Source of the DNA: an uncultured bacterium
GTDB taxonomy: Bacteria; Bacillota_I; Bacilli_A; RFN20; CAG-826
Direction: 5' to 3'
Assembly: GCA_949293255.1 (NCBI GenBank)
Contig: CASFCL010000012.1
Location: forward strand, 1 to 41,689
DNA: 41,689 nucleotides
Shown: one piece after another, positions 16,217-25,518 of the stretch
Layout of the letters: every line of letters begins with the position of its first letter
How positions within the stretch are numbered: the stretch's first letter is position 1
The notes under the pieces: generated by a model
Told to the model about the DNA's origin: nothing
Database searches by the model: none
What the model saw: only the letters and a program-made list of their open reading frames with translations
Program-made: the position numbers and the translations under genes

Positions 16217-17767
16217 GGATATTTTTTTGGACTAATATTGATTATAATTTAACATGAATTCTTTTGGGGATAAATATCCTAATCGTTTCTTAATTCGTGA
16301 TATTTTTCTAATTCATTAATGAAATCATCACATGTTGTATATTTCCAATCATTTGGATAAAAGAACTCATTTTTAATCGTTCCAAAGAATCCTTCGCACA
16401 TTGAATTGTCTGGAGAGCATCCCTTTTTAGACATAGATCTTTTATAACCATATTGTTCCATTAATTTTATCCAAGAATCAATTCTATAATGGAAGCCTCT
16501 GTCGCTATGAATTAGTATCCCACAATCACCAATAATTTCATGTGCATCTTTTAGCATTTCATTAGTTAATTCAGAATTTGGAGATTTTCCAATTCTCCAT
16601 GTAATAGGCGAGCCATCAAAGCAATCAATTAGAGGAGACAAATATACTTTACCGTCCTTTAATGCAAATTCGGTTATATCTGTAAGAGCTTGCTTATGTG
16701 GTTTATTTACAATAAATTCTCTATTGACTATGTTTTCAACTTGAGGGCTTATCTCTCCTTTATAAGAAGAGTATCTGTGCTTTACTTTTGGAATATATAC
16801 AAATAATTTTTCTTCTTTCATTAAACGAATTATCACTTTTTCAGAAATAACAATTCCATATGTTTTAGATAACTCTTGTTTTACTCTTCTATATCCATAA
16901 CATTCATAATTATTAAAAAATATTTCTTTAATGATTTTCCTTATACTTAAATATTTATCAAAGTTTATTCTTTTTATTTCATAAAAATATGTAGAACGTT
17001 TTAAATGAATTATTTTAAGCAACTCATTAATTTTATATTCGTCTTTTAAGGCGTTGATTATTTGAGTTTTTTCTTTATTGCTTAATAGAGAATAATCAAC
17101 GCCTATCTCTTTTTTTAATATTTCGTTCGCTTTTTTTAGAACTTTGTTTTCAAGTTCAAGTTTTGTGTGTTCCTTTCGAAGTATTATTATTTCTTCTTCA
17201 AGCTCTTGTTTTGATTTATCTTTCTTTTTCATAATTGGTTCACCATTTAATCTTTTTTGCCATTCGTATAAAGTAACTCTAGTAACATTATACTTATTAG
17301 CGACATTAATTGCTGATGAATCTCTTAATACTAAATCAACGATTGCCTTTTGCTTATCATCATCATTTAATACTGTTGGCTTTTTGTGAACTTTGTGTTT
17401 TCTGATCCATCTTTTATCTTTTTTTACCCGTAATCTTAATGATGAAGTGGATGGATAGCCGAATTTTCGGCATGCTTTAGTTATATTTTCACCATGATTA
17501 AAGTAATATTCTATTACTGCCTCTTGCTCTTCTTTGGTCCATTTGGATGATTTATTCCTCGTTCTTGAAATTAAAGGTTCACCTTTTTTTCTTTTGTCTC
17601 TCCAGGATCTTAATGTATAGCGACTAATTCCTAATGCTCTTGCGGTCTTAGATAATTGTCCATCATATGTATCTAATAAATTTAATGCTTTTTCAATTTC
17701 TTCTATTTTGTGCATACCTGTCCTTTCTATTTTAGTCCAAGTTTTTGTCTGCATCCCCTTTTGTACA
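16200..17767 (-). mobile_element. IS3-family insertion sequence
   Basis: A 1568-bp element bounded by terminal inverted repeats that begin TGTACAAAAGGGGATGC, with looser similarity further in (TTGGACTAA near 16228 and 17727 reverse). The ends start with TG and finish with CA as usual for IS3. It carries one transposase gene on the minus strand that fills it almost completely. No short direct target repeat is visible. A related end occurs at 41581. Confidence 0.85.
16279..17715 (-). CDS. IS3-family transposase (OrfA-OrfB as one frame), C-terminus altered
   Basis: A transposase of 478 residues that joins the usual OrfA and OrfB in one frame. The N-terminal part has two helix-turn-helix units (A-R-A-L-G-I-S-R-Y-T-L-R-S-W and N-K-Y-N-V-T-R-V-T-L-Y-E-W) and a Leu/Lys/Glu coiled coil. 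The rve core shows D-I-T-E-F, I-H-S-D-R-G-F-H-Y and the final Glu in C-E-G-F-F-G-T-I-K. I chose the ATG at 17715 with AAAGGA 5 bases upstream; an earlier ATG at 17754 lies in the terminal repeat. The protein stops at E-K-Y-H-E-L-R-N-D, but another frame continues to 16232 with R-I-K-K-R-L-G-Y-L-S-P-K-E-F, the usual IS3 ending. A short deletion near 16295 has removed part of the end and shifted the frame. Confidence 0.88.
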   Translation of the reverse strand: MHKIEEIEKALNLLDTYDGQLSKTARALGISRYTLRSWRDKRKKGEPLISRTRNKSSKWTKEEQEAVIEYYFNHGENITKACRKFGYPSTSSLRLRVKKDKRWIRKHKVHKKPTVLNDDDKQKAIVDLVLRDSSAINVANKYNVTRVTLYEWQKRLNGEPIMKKKDKSKQELEEEIIILRKEHTKLELENKVLKKANEILKKEIGVDYSLLSNKEKTQIINALKDEYKINELLKIIHLKRSTYFYEIKRINFDKYLSIRKIIKEIFFNNYECYGYRRVKQELSKTYGIVISEKVIIRLMKEEKLFVYIPKVKHRYSSYKGEISPQVENIVNREFIVNKPHKQALTDITEFALKDGKVYLSPLIDCFDGSPITWRIGKSPNSELTNEMLKDAHEIIGDCGILIHSDRGFHYRIDSWIKLMEQYGYKRSMSKKGCSPDNSMCEGFFGTIKNEFFYPNDWKYTTCDDFINELEKYHELRND

Positions 17768-17789
17768 TTTTTATCTTGAAATTAATAAT
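17751..17789. repeat. Right arm of the 39-bp perfect inverted repeat
   Basis: Exact reverse complement of 16178-16216. Its outer part contains the last codons and TAA stop of the membrane-protein pseudogene, so at least on this side the outer 22 bases look like pre-existing chromosomal DNA. Confidence 0.9.
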
Positions 17790-18616
17790 TATCAGTAACT
17801 TTTTTAAATGACTTAAATTCAATAGCATTATCAAACATGTTTTTATTAATAAAGTAGCCACCTATTGCTAATCCAATAAAGACTAAATTTCCAAAAAAGT
17901 AGCAAAGTATATCACCCATTGTATCCATTAAAGCATATCGATAACCTTCTAGGGATCTAAAAAATTCTGCAATTACTTCATCACTACCTTCTAAAGGCAA
18001 AGCTGTACTTCCTCCATTAAATATACCTTCAATTTCAGGAATACTTTTTTGCATATTTAATCCACCTAAAATGTATCAACAGCATATTCAAAAATCTCCT
18101 AAATTATTTCCGCTTAAAGAGAAAATAAAATTCCTCCCATCACTTCAATAAGATATTTATTTTTAAATTAGAATTTTTAATAACAGCCATAACTAAAGCA
18201 GGACCAACCAAAGCAAACAATACACCACTATAAAAATGTTCTAATTCATCCCAAATCGGAAACTTATAATAAAATTCACAAGCCTCTCCTAAAGCAAGAG
18301 AAGAGAAAGCGAATAATTTAATTGATAAATTGATCGCAAAGTTAATTTTTATATGACAAATATACTCTAATAAGTATTGAACAAGTGCACATAGCATTCC
18401 AAATATTCCTCTATTTATGATTAATTGAGCTTGTGATGTGGAGATAGCAAAAGTAGGGTTATAAATTTGAACCATGCCAATAATTAAAATAACTACATAT
18501 GTAATAAATAAAGCAATACTTAAAGAAGCTTGCAAAATATTTTGAACCTTGCTTTTTTTCTTTTTTAGGCATGTTTTATAAATATTAACAACATCAGCAT
18601 CAAGAATTTCTTCTTT
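17782..18616 (-). pseudogene. Decayed multi-pass membrane protein (YjdF/DUF2238-like)
   Basis: Read on the minus strand, one protein is spread over three frames. First fragment (18616 to about 18145): several membrane helices and E-F-Y-Y-K-F-P-I-W-D-E-L-E-H-F-Y-S-G. Then a frame change leads to V-M-G-G-I-L-F-S-L, a TAA, A-E-I-I, a TAG where Trp is expected, and E-I-F-E-Y-A-V-D-T-F. One missing T then returns the frame to L-G-G-L-N-M-Q-K-S ... A-L-M-D-T-M-G-D-I-L to the end at 17782. The order W-D-x-x-x-H-F-x-x-G, W-E-x-F-E-x, D-T-M-x-D matches a known Firmicutes membrane family of unknown function. Two separate short genes would be a wrong reading. Confidence 0.75.
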
Positions 18617-18820
18617 TTATTCCAAACCACATTCCTCCTGCTTTTTGTAATAAAGAAGGATAAAATTCTTAAAATCTACTAAAAATGGAAGGCCTTTCCA
18701 CTCACCATAGAGGCCTTATTCTAGTTAAAATCCATGCAAAACCCTCATATTTTTAATAAATTGTCAACAAAGTAGTAAAAATATTTTTAAAAAAACATTA
18801 ATTTAAATTTTTCTTATATT
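18617..18820. other. Intergenic region with a GGCC hairpin
   Basis: AAGGCCT near 18693 pairs with AGGCCTT near 18712, the most GC-rich stem in the surrounding AT-rich DNA, but no T-tract follows. An AGGAGG-ATG at 18632 (minus) opens a 10-codon frame and may be the damaged original start of the membrane-protein pseudogene. Confidence 0.35.
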
Positions 18821-18900
18821 TTAAAGTTTTTTCGTATTTTCAGTAAAAAGTCAAAAATTTTTAAAGTTTTTTCGGATTTTCAGTAAAAACTTAAAAAAAC
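18821..18900 (+). repeat. Tandem 40-bp direct repeat, two copies
   Basis: TTAAAGTTTTTTCGTATTTT and its continuation CAGTAAAAAGTCAAAAATTT recur exactly 40 bases later with few changes (CGTA to CGGA, AAGTC to ACTTA). It sits 25 bases upstream of the AAA ATPase gene and could be a paired binding site for its promoter. Confidence 0.7.
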
Positions 18901-18925
18901 CTTAGAATAGTTATATAGTATATTT

Positions 18926-20118
18926 ATGATTACTAGAAACCTATATTTAAACCAGCTAAAACCATTTATTGATAAGAAAATTATAAAATACTTGCTGGCG
19001 TTAGACACTCTGGAAAATTAACAATACTTGAAATGTTGAAAAATTATTTTCTAGGAAATGAAGTTAATAACAACCATATTATTTTTATTAATTATTCTTA
19101 TAATCTACAAGACCAATATATCAAAGAAAATATGTTAATTGAGTTGAAAGAATTCATAAAAGATGATGAAAGATATTATTTAATGCTGGATGAAATTCAA
19201 GAAATAGATGGATGGGAAAAAGTAATTAATGTTTTATTTGAAAATTATAATGTAGATATTTATATTACAGGTTCGAATTCTAGATTGATGAGTAATGAAA
19301 TCTCAACATATTTATCAGGAAGATATATCACTATCCCTGCTTACACGCTTTCTTTTGAAGAATATTTAACATTTAACGAAAATTCACCCCTCTCTAAAGA
19401 AGAATTATTTAATAAATATCTACAACAAGGAGGTTTTCATTTAATTGCTAATAGTAATTTTACAAATTACCAATCTTACGAAATGATCAAAGATATCTAT
19501 AATTCAATTGTTTTAAACGATATTATAAGAAGATATAAAATCACAAATATAGATCTTTTTACGAGAGTTATTAATTTTGTTATGGAAAATTTAGGAAAAA
19601 CATTTTCTGCTAATAGCATAATAAACTTTTTAAAATCAGAAAAAAGAAATATTTCGGTTGAATTAATTTATGATTATTTAACTTATTTAAAAAAGGCTTT
19701 TGTAATTTATAGAGCCAAAAGATATGATCTTCAGGGAAAAACAGTATTAAAAACACAAGAAAAATTCTATCTTTCTGACCACTCTTTTAAATATTCTTTA
19801 TTTGGTTTTTCACCTACTTCAATATCATCAACCTTAGAAAACATAGTGTTTTTTGAACTTAAAAGAAGAAATTATGATGTCTACATTGGAAAACTTTATA
19901 ATAAGGAAATTGATTTTGTAGCTATTAATAGAGATGACAAAATGTATATCCAGGCCTGTAGAAATTTGCCTGATTCATCTGATAGAGAAGTTACTAACTT
20001 AATTGACATTAAAGATCAATTTCCAAAAATCATAATAACATTAGAAAAATATGCCCCTTTTAATATTGAAGGAATAAAAATTGTTAATATAATTGATTTT
20101 TTACAAAATAATTATTAA
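18926..20118 (+). pseudogene. AAA/DUF4143 ATPase with frameshift and damaged Walker A
   Basis: The original start is the ATG at 18926: M-I-T-R-N-L-Y-L-N-Q-L-K-P-F-I-D-K-K-I-I-K, then one base is missing at about 18987-18990 and the frame ends in TAA. The correct frame resumes as L-A-G-V-R-H-S-G-K-L-T-I-L and runs intact to 20118; the first ATG in it is 19033 (361 residues). The P-loop reads G-K-L-T where G-K-S/T is needed. Walker B (Y-L-M-L-D-E-I-Q), sensor I-T-G-S-N-S, the S-G-R segment and the C-terminal DUF4143 region ending in a PD-(D/E)XK-like E-I-D-F-V-A-I ... Q-A are kept. A protein started at 19033 would lack the P-loop. It is convergent with the next gene and nearly touches it. Confidence 0.8.
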
Positions 20119-22968
20119 TTAAAGTCCTAAAGAAGGATTTGAAACTAAGTATTCATATAAAACATCACCGATGATATATTCATCGTAATGAGTATATGAT
20201 GTCCATGAACTTTGTCCATTACCACTTGTCCATTCAGCAACATAAGAAATAGTTCCACAATAATAATATCCATCGCTTTCAACTCTTCCATTAGGGTTTT
20301 CATATGAAGCTAAAGCTGAACTTCTAGACATATATTGCATTTGTGAAGCCGTACATTTTACTAAACTTAAGCAATTTGAGAATGGACATACTGCAACTAA
20401 ATCTGAATATGTAAATTCTCCTTTATTAACATCGCTTCTTATACCTCCATAGTTATGACTTGTTAAATAAATTGATTTATTATCAAAGACATTGTTATAT
20501 TTTTCCATAAACCATAACATGGCTTGACAGACAATAACTGCAAATTCACTACTTGTATATGAATTATTAAATGTATAAATAACTTTAGAAGCATCTCTAA
20601 TTACATCATCAAATTTATCAACTAAATTAGCTATTTCACTATTTGCAGTTGTACAAGCTGAATAAGCATTAAAATATCTACTTGAAGATGATGAATCATT
20701 TACAACATATTCATTTTCACCAGTTTTAGTTACATTTATTGTAACTTCTCCAATATATTCACCATTACATCCTGATTCTAAATATGTAACTCCATTATAT
20801 TGTCCGTTTTTCCTATAATGATCATGAGCAAATAACATTGTATCAACATATCTTTGATTAGAAGTTGAACTAATTTGAGTTATATCATTAAATTGAGTTG
20901 GTTCACCGTTATATCCATCCATACCTTCATCATGACTTGCTAAAATTACAATATCACATCCAGCTTCTCTTAATTTATTTGATTCTTCTTTGATATAACT
21001 ATTTGGAGTTGGGAAATCATAATTTTTAGCAACGCTTGTAATAATTGATGAACCCATGTTTTCTCTAGCACTACCAATAATTCCAATTTGAATTCCACCT
21101 TTATCAATAATCATTGATGGAGTAGCAAAATCTACTAAATTGTTGGTTCCAGCATAGAAAATATTTGAAGATAAAAATGGGAAAGCTGCGTAATCTTGAT
21201 TCTTTAAAAGATATTCTTCGCCCCAATCAAATTCATGATTACCAATTGCCATTGCATCAAATGAAGCAATATTCATCGCTTCAACCATGATTCTTCCTTT
21301 GGTATCGTTACTTTCTATACCACCTTGCCACATATCACCCATTGATAAAATAAGTGAATTTTCATCTTTTTTATTTAACATGTATTGACCAATATAGGCC
21401 ATACCTGCTTCTTTATCTTCGCTATTTCTTGTAAATGCTCCATGAGTATCGTTGATACAATATAATTTAATATCTCTAGACTCACCTGCATTAATTTTAT
21501 TTATTACTTCAATTTCAAAAGATGCTTGAGGATAGTTATCTACATTAACAAAAACAGTATGTTTTCCTACATCATTTAATATATCATTAGTTGAAATTGA
21601 TAAAGAATAGTTAGTTATTTCTTGATATGTATTGTTATCAACAACTACCAATCCTGTTGGATCAAATTTATCTCCAACTTCATAATAAGATTTAGTTGGT
21701 TTTGATTTAATAAATAATCCTTTTTTATTATTCACTTTAATTTCAAAAGTAGCGTTTCTATATCCTTCTTTTGAGACAATTACTTCTTTTGTATCGTTAT
21801 ATTTAAAGGTTGTTCCATCTTTAATTGATAAAGTGTAATCACTAATAACTCTAGCTCCATCACTAACAGTTAGTCCACTTGAAGAGAAGCTTTCTCCAAC
21901 TGTATATTCAACTTTAGAAGGCATATTTTGAATCAATAACCTTGCAGAAACCACATTAATTTCAAAAATTATGTCTAAATACCCTTCTTTTTTAATAGTG
22001 ATTTCTTTAGTTCCTAAATCTTCAAAATAATAATTTTCATCAATTAAATTGCTATTTAAATAGAAGTTATAATCACTTAAAACTTGGTTAGTATTTTTAT
22101 CAACTACAACATATAAAGATGGATCAAAAGCTTCATTTAAAGCATATTCATTTTTATATCCATCTTGTAAAGACATGATATTTAAATTAGTAACTTGAAC
22201 TATAAATGAAGCAGAAATATATCCATGTTTTGAAATTATTACTTCAAAATTTCCTACTTCATTAAGTATAGTTCCTTCTTCAATTGAAGATTCATAATCA
22301 CTAACAACATTATCATATGAATCAGTTACAATTAATCCATTTAAAGAAAATGCATCACCAACTTTATAAACTAAACTTACATTTGATGTATCTAAAATTA
22401 AAGAAGATTCTTCAACAATTTTTAAATTTATAGAAGTAGAAATATATCCATTTTTTGAGATTACTAAAGTTGTATTCATTGGTTTAGTAAAAACATGCCC
22501 TTCATCATAATCTAAGTTATAATCACTTACTACTTTATCAAACTTATCATATACAACTAATCCACTTGAAGAAAAGCTCTCACCCACAAGATAATTAGTT
22601 TTCATATTTGTAGCATCTGCTTTTAATTCATTAGAAGAAACTAAAAGCTTTTCTTCAAATATATATGGTTCATATGAATTTGCTTCAATTTTTACTTCGT
22701 AAGTACCTGTAGATTCAAATATATATCCATCATAAATTGTTAAATTGTCATTTAATACAATTTTATAATCAATTATTTGAACTCCATCGCTACTTAAAAC
22801 GTTTAATGTTCCAATATCAAATTCTTCTCCAACAACAAAAGCCATTGATGTAAAAGATCCTTCTACTTTTAAAGTACCTTTAGTGTTTTCAGAAACCCTA
22901 AAAATATCACAACTTGTGAGTGATAAAATTGATAATGCCATTAAACTAAATAAAATTTTCTTTTTCAT
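20119..22968 (-). CDS. Surface 5'-nucleotidase/cyclic phosphodiesterase lipoprotein with six Ig-like repeats
   Basis: A 949-residue lipoprotein (signal peptide, lipobox L-T-S-C at Cys20). Residues about 27-495 hold six repeats of about 75-80 residues, each with Y-x-V-G-E-x-F-x-x-x-G-L-x-V and V-I-S-x-x-G-Y-x-x-x-x-F, a bacterial Ig-like fold that probably lifts the enzyme from the membrane. Residues about 496-735 are a metallophosphatase: N-D-T-H-G, G-D-M-W-Q-G, G-N-H-E-F-D-W-G, A-S-H-D-E and A-H-D-H (usually G-H-x-H). The C-terminal nucleotidase domain has N-Y-G-G-I-R at about 836 and P-F-S-N. It would release nucleosides and phosphate from nucleotides outside the cell. A strong terminator lies between it and the upstream genes, and its ribosome binding site is weak. 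Confidence 0.9.
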   Translation of the reverse strand: MKKKILFSLMALSILSLTSCDIFRVSENTKGTLKVEGSFTSMAFVVGEEFDIGTLNVLSSDGVQIIDYKIVLNDNLTIYDGYIFESTGTYEVKIEANSYEPYIFEEKLLVSSNELKADATNMKTNYLVGESFSSSGLVVYDKFDKVVSDYNLDYDEGHVFTKPMNTTLVISKNGYISTSINLKIVEESSLILDTSNVSLVYKVGDAFSLNGLIVTDSYDNVVSDYESSIEEGTILNEVGNFEVIISKHGYISASFIVQVTNLNIMSLQDGYKNEYALNEAFDPSLYVVVDKNTNQVLSDYNFYLNSNLIDENYYFEDLGTKEITIKKEGYLDIIFEINVVSARLLIQNMPSKVEYTVGESFSSSGLTVSDGARVISDYTLSIKDGTTFKYNDTKEVIVSKEGYRNATFEIKVNNKKGLFIKSKPTKSYYEVGDKFDPTGLVVVDNNTYQEITNYSLSISTNDILNDVGKHTVFVNVDNYPQASFEIEVINKINAGESRDIKLYCINDTHGAFTRNSEDKEAGMAYIGQYMLNKKDENSLILSMGDMWQGGIESNDTKGRIMVEAMNIASFDAMAIGNHEFDWGEEYLLKNQDYAAFPFLSSNIFYAGTNNLVDFATPSMIIDKGGIQIGIIGSARENMGSSIITSVAKNYDFPTPNSYIKEESNKLREAGCDIVILASHDEGMDGYNGEPTQFNDITQISSTSNQRYVDTMLFAHDHYRKNGQYNGVTYLESGCNGEYIGEVTINVTKTGENEYVVNDSSSSSRYFNAYSACTTANSEIANLVDKFDDVIRDASKVIYTFNNSYTSSEFAVIVCQAMLWFMEKYNNVFDNKSIYLTSHNYGGIRSDVNKGEFTYSDLVAVCPFSNCLSLVKCTASQMQYMSRSSALASYENPNGRVESDGYYYCGTISYVAEWTSGNGQSSWTSYTHYDEYIIGDVLYEYLVSNPSLGL

Positions 22969-22982
22969 AAATTCTTAAATGG

Positions 22983-23016
22983 TTAAAAAAGGAGGAAAGG
23001 TGCCCCTTTCCTCCTT
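22983..23016 (-). terminator. Strong terminator after the 807-residue lipoprotein gene
   Basis: On the minus strand AAGGAGGAAAGG / CCTTTCCTCCTT form a perfect 12-bp stem with a 4-base loop, followed by TTTTTTAACC. The left arm is a near-perfect ribosome binding site locked in the stem. It lies 15 bases upstream of the 5'-nucleotidase start, so that gene depends on read-through or its own promoter. Confidence 0.9.
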
Positions 23017-23035
23017 AAAAATTAGACTTTAATTA

Positions 23036-25459
23036 TTATTTTAAAGTTACAATAATGCTTTCAAGGTAAGATGCGTTTCTTCCGCCTCTAGTAATATTGA
23101 AGTAAGTTGCTCCTGCAACTGTATTAGTAGCTTTTCTAGTATCAGCATTAAGAGATGTTGTAGAAGCAGCACTTGTTGTCATAACTTCTGTTCCGAAGCT
23201 AACTTCGAAAGTAGAATTTGCATGAATTCCACTTCCTCCTGGAACAAGTTCAATACTTTCTATTTCTGCAACTGCTGCAGAAGTATTCCAAAGGGAAGTG
23301 TTTCTTGAATCACTTTTGTTTGTTTGAATGTTACCGCTATTTGCCATTAAATCAATCCATTCAACAGCGAAATCAGCTAAAGAAGCTGTACTGCTTGAAT
23401 AAGAACCACCAAGACCTAAGGAAGTTGCAGTAAGAGTAATTACTTTATTATAAGTACCTGCTTCCCTAGTTGTAACTTCAATAACATTATTAACATGGGC
23501 ATTAAATTTATAGGTGCCATCACTTTCTTCTGTGAGAGCAGAACCATTATGTGTAATGGCAGCAATTTCTTGTCCATCAGGAAGCTTTGAAGAATCAACA
23601 GTTAATGTAACTTCTTCGCCAAAAGTTAATTCGGTTGATTTACTTGCTGTGACATATTCAGGAAGAGTTGAACTAATTGAGTAAATTGCTAAATCAGCAG
23701 CTTTATTAACTACTTCTTTAAATTCACTAACAAGTTCTAAGGTTCCATTGAACTCGCCGTAGAGTGCATAAACAGTAATTTCATCACCTTCGGCAACTTG
23801 ACTACTAACAGTTGGCCATGTTTTATCATTATCAAAGTAGTAATATCCTTCTTCATAAGTGAAACCCTTGCCTGGAGCGGTTGTACCATAAACCATAATA
23901 CTTTCGCCGGTTGTCTTATCGTAAAGGTTCATATTTCCGTATTCGCTAGATTGAATTTCTGTAGCAATACCGGTAACTTCATAAAGAACTGTATCTGAAT
24001 CTGTATCTTCTAAATCTGCTGTTGGATCTAAATCAAGTAATTCAGCAACAGTTACTTCAACTGCATTATCATAAAGGCTAACATTATTAACTGTAATTTC
24101 AACGTCGTTACTTGTTAATGTTTGATTGTCGCCATATGTAATTGTTGCATTAACAACTGCTGTACCTGCAGCGACACCGACAACAGTGTTATCTTCGATT
24201 GTGATAAATTCTGAACCTTCTTTAACATTGTAAGAAATTGTACCATCTGCTGAAACTGGAGTTGTTGTTGCAGTTAATATAGCTCTTTCACCAAGATTAA
24301 TTGATGTTGAAGATGCTGTTAATGTAATAGCTGTTGGCTCTGGTAATGAATCAATAACTCTACCATAAATAACAATATCAGTAAGATAACCGGTGTAATT
24401 TGCACCTGTCATACTTAAAACACCTGCAGAACCTTGAGGAATGTTGTAAGTACATTCAAATGTGTTGATTGTATAAGAATTACCGCCAGAAGTATTTTCA
24501 TAATCAGTTGTAACTGCTTCGCCAATTACATCTGGTGCAGTAACTGCTGTATTACCAACATTGAATGTGACAAAATTTTCGTTCTTAAGAGTGTCATATG
24601 TATTAAGATATGTAACATCAATTCTAGTAACTTCAACTAATTCTGTTGTATTCCACATTATTTTTTCTAAACCCGAAGATCTTGTTTCTAATGCTCCAAG
24701 ATTTGAATAACCTGATGAAGAACCAGAAATACCAAAATCAGTACTTAAATAGTTGAATGTAACTCCACCAATAGTATCTGATAAACCATCTCCAATCATA
24801 TCACTTGTTAAATAGGTGCTTTTTGCAGGAATTGTGCTTCTTAAATTTGTCATTGTTGTTGGGTTAAGTGTAGCAAGAACGCCAACAATTGTTGCTGTTC
24901 TAGTATCGCTTAATTCAACTCCGTTATGAGTAGCACTAACAACTACTGTAACTGTACCTGGACCACTAAATGAGATGGTTTTTGCAGTTGCATCAACTGT
25001 TGCAATGCTACTTCCCTCGGTAACTTCGATAGTAAAATCAGTTGTTGCAGTTCCTTCAATTGTTGCTGAAACAGTAACAAAATCCCCAACTGCCCAGTTT
25101 CCGTCATATGAAACAACAAAATCATATGTTGCATCAGTGACATTAACTACGATTGTAACGTTTGCTTCTGGCATTGCGAATGAATATTTTCCACCAACTT
25201 CTGTTAATGGATTACCATTTGCAGTTACAGAAGTAATTACTTTTCCTTGAGCAGGCGTGACGGTAAATGTAACTGTATCACCAACAGAATAGGAAGATAA
25301 TAATCCTGTAATTGTGTAATCATTGCTTGAAGCGCATGTTACTGTGTAAGTTGTGGTTTGCGTTTCTCCTTCACCACCACAAGAAACGATAGTTGTTAAT
25401 CCGCAGAAAGCTACTAATGAACTTAATGCGATAACTGATAAAAGTTTCTTTCTTTTCAT
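23036..25459 (-). CDS. Large repeat lipoprotein (InlB-like, Ig-like and OB-fold domains)
   Basis: An 807-residue surface lipoprotein (lipobox I-V-S-C at Cys27). After the anchor comes a divergent InlB B-repeat (about 35-110, V-G-D-T-V-T-F-T-V-T-P ... A-M-P-E-A-N-V-T-I-V-V), then Ig-like domains, a jelly-roll-like region (about 200-375), a clear BIG2-type domain (about 380-460, S-S-T-S-I-N-L-G-E ... V-V-G-V-A-A-G-T-A), an OB-fold-like region (about 470-600, A-E-L-L-D-L ... Y-E-V-T-G-I-A-T-E-I) and a second jelly-roll-like C-terminus. No catalytic motif is recognised. The domain set suggests binding. It closes the ABC/nuclease operon and is followed by a strong terminator. Confidence 0.75.
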   Translation of the reverse strand: MKRKKLLSVIALSSLVAFCGLTTIVSCGGEGETQTTTYTVTCASSNDYTITGLLSSYSVGDTVTFTVTPAQGKVITSVTANGNPLTEVGGKYSFAMPEANVTIVVNVTDATYDFVVSYDGNWAVGDFVTVSATIEGTATTDFTIEVTEGSSIATVDATAKTISFSGPGTVTVVVSATHNGVELSDTRTATIVGVLATLNPTTMTNLRSTIPAKSTYLTSDMIGDGLSDTIGGVTFNYLSTDFGISGSSSGYSNLGALETRSSGLEKIMWNTTELVEVTRIDVTYLNTYDTLKNENFVTFNVGNTAVTAPDVIGEAVTTDYENTSGGNSYTINTFECTYNIPQGSAGVLSMTGANYTGYLTDIVIYGRVIDSLPEPTAITLTASSTSINLGERAILTATTTPVSADGTISYNVKEGSEFITIEDNTVVGVAAGTAVVNATITYGDNQTLTSNDVEITVNNVSLYDNAVEVTVAELLDLDPTADLEDTDSDTVLYEVTGIATEIQSSEYGNMNLYDKTTGESIMVYGTTAPGKGFTYEEGYYYFDNDKTWPTVSSQVAEGDEITVYALYGEFNGTLELVSEFKEVVNKAADLAIYSISSTLPEYVTASKSTELTFGEEVTLTVDSSKLPDGQEIAAITHNGSALTEESDGTYKFNAHVNNVIEVTTREAGTYNKVITLTATSLGLGGSYSSSTASLADFAVEWIDLMANSGNIQTNKSDSRNTSLWNTSAAVAEIESIELVPGGSGIHANSTFEVSFGTEVMTTSAASTTSLNADTRKATNTVAGATYFNITRGGRNASYLESIIVTLK

Positions 25460-25518
25460 AAATTCTCCTTTTAAAAATTTCTCTTCTAATTTATAAAACG
25501 TAGCTAACTACGGTTTTA

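Noticed and set aside
17716-17754. Upstream ATG for the IS3 transposase
   Set aside because: It falls in the terminal inverted repeat; the ATG at 17715 has AAAGGA at proper spacing.
18821-18900. CRISPR array
   Set aside because: Only two tandem copies with no spacer between them and no cas genes in the window.
18926-19021. Separate 31-codon peptide gene
   Set aside because: Its sequence is the natural N-terminus of the AAA/DUF4143 protein, cut off by one missing base.
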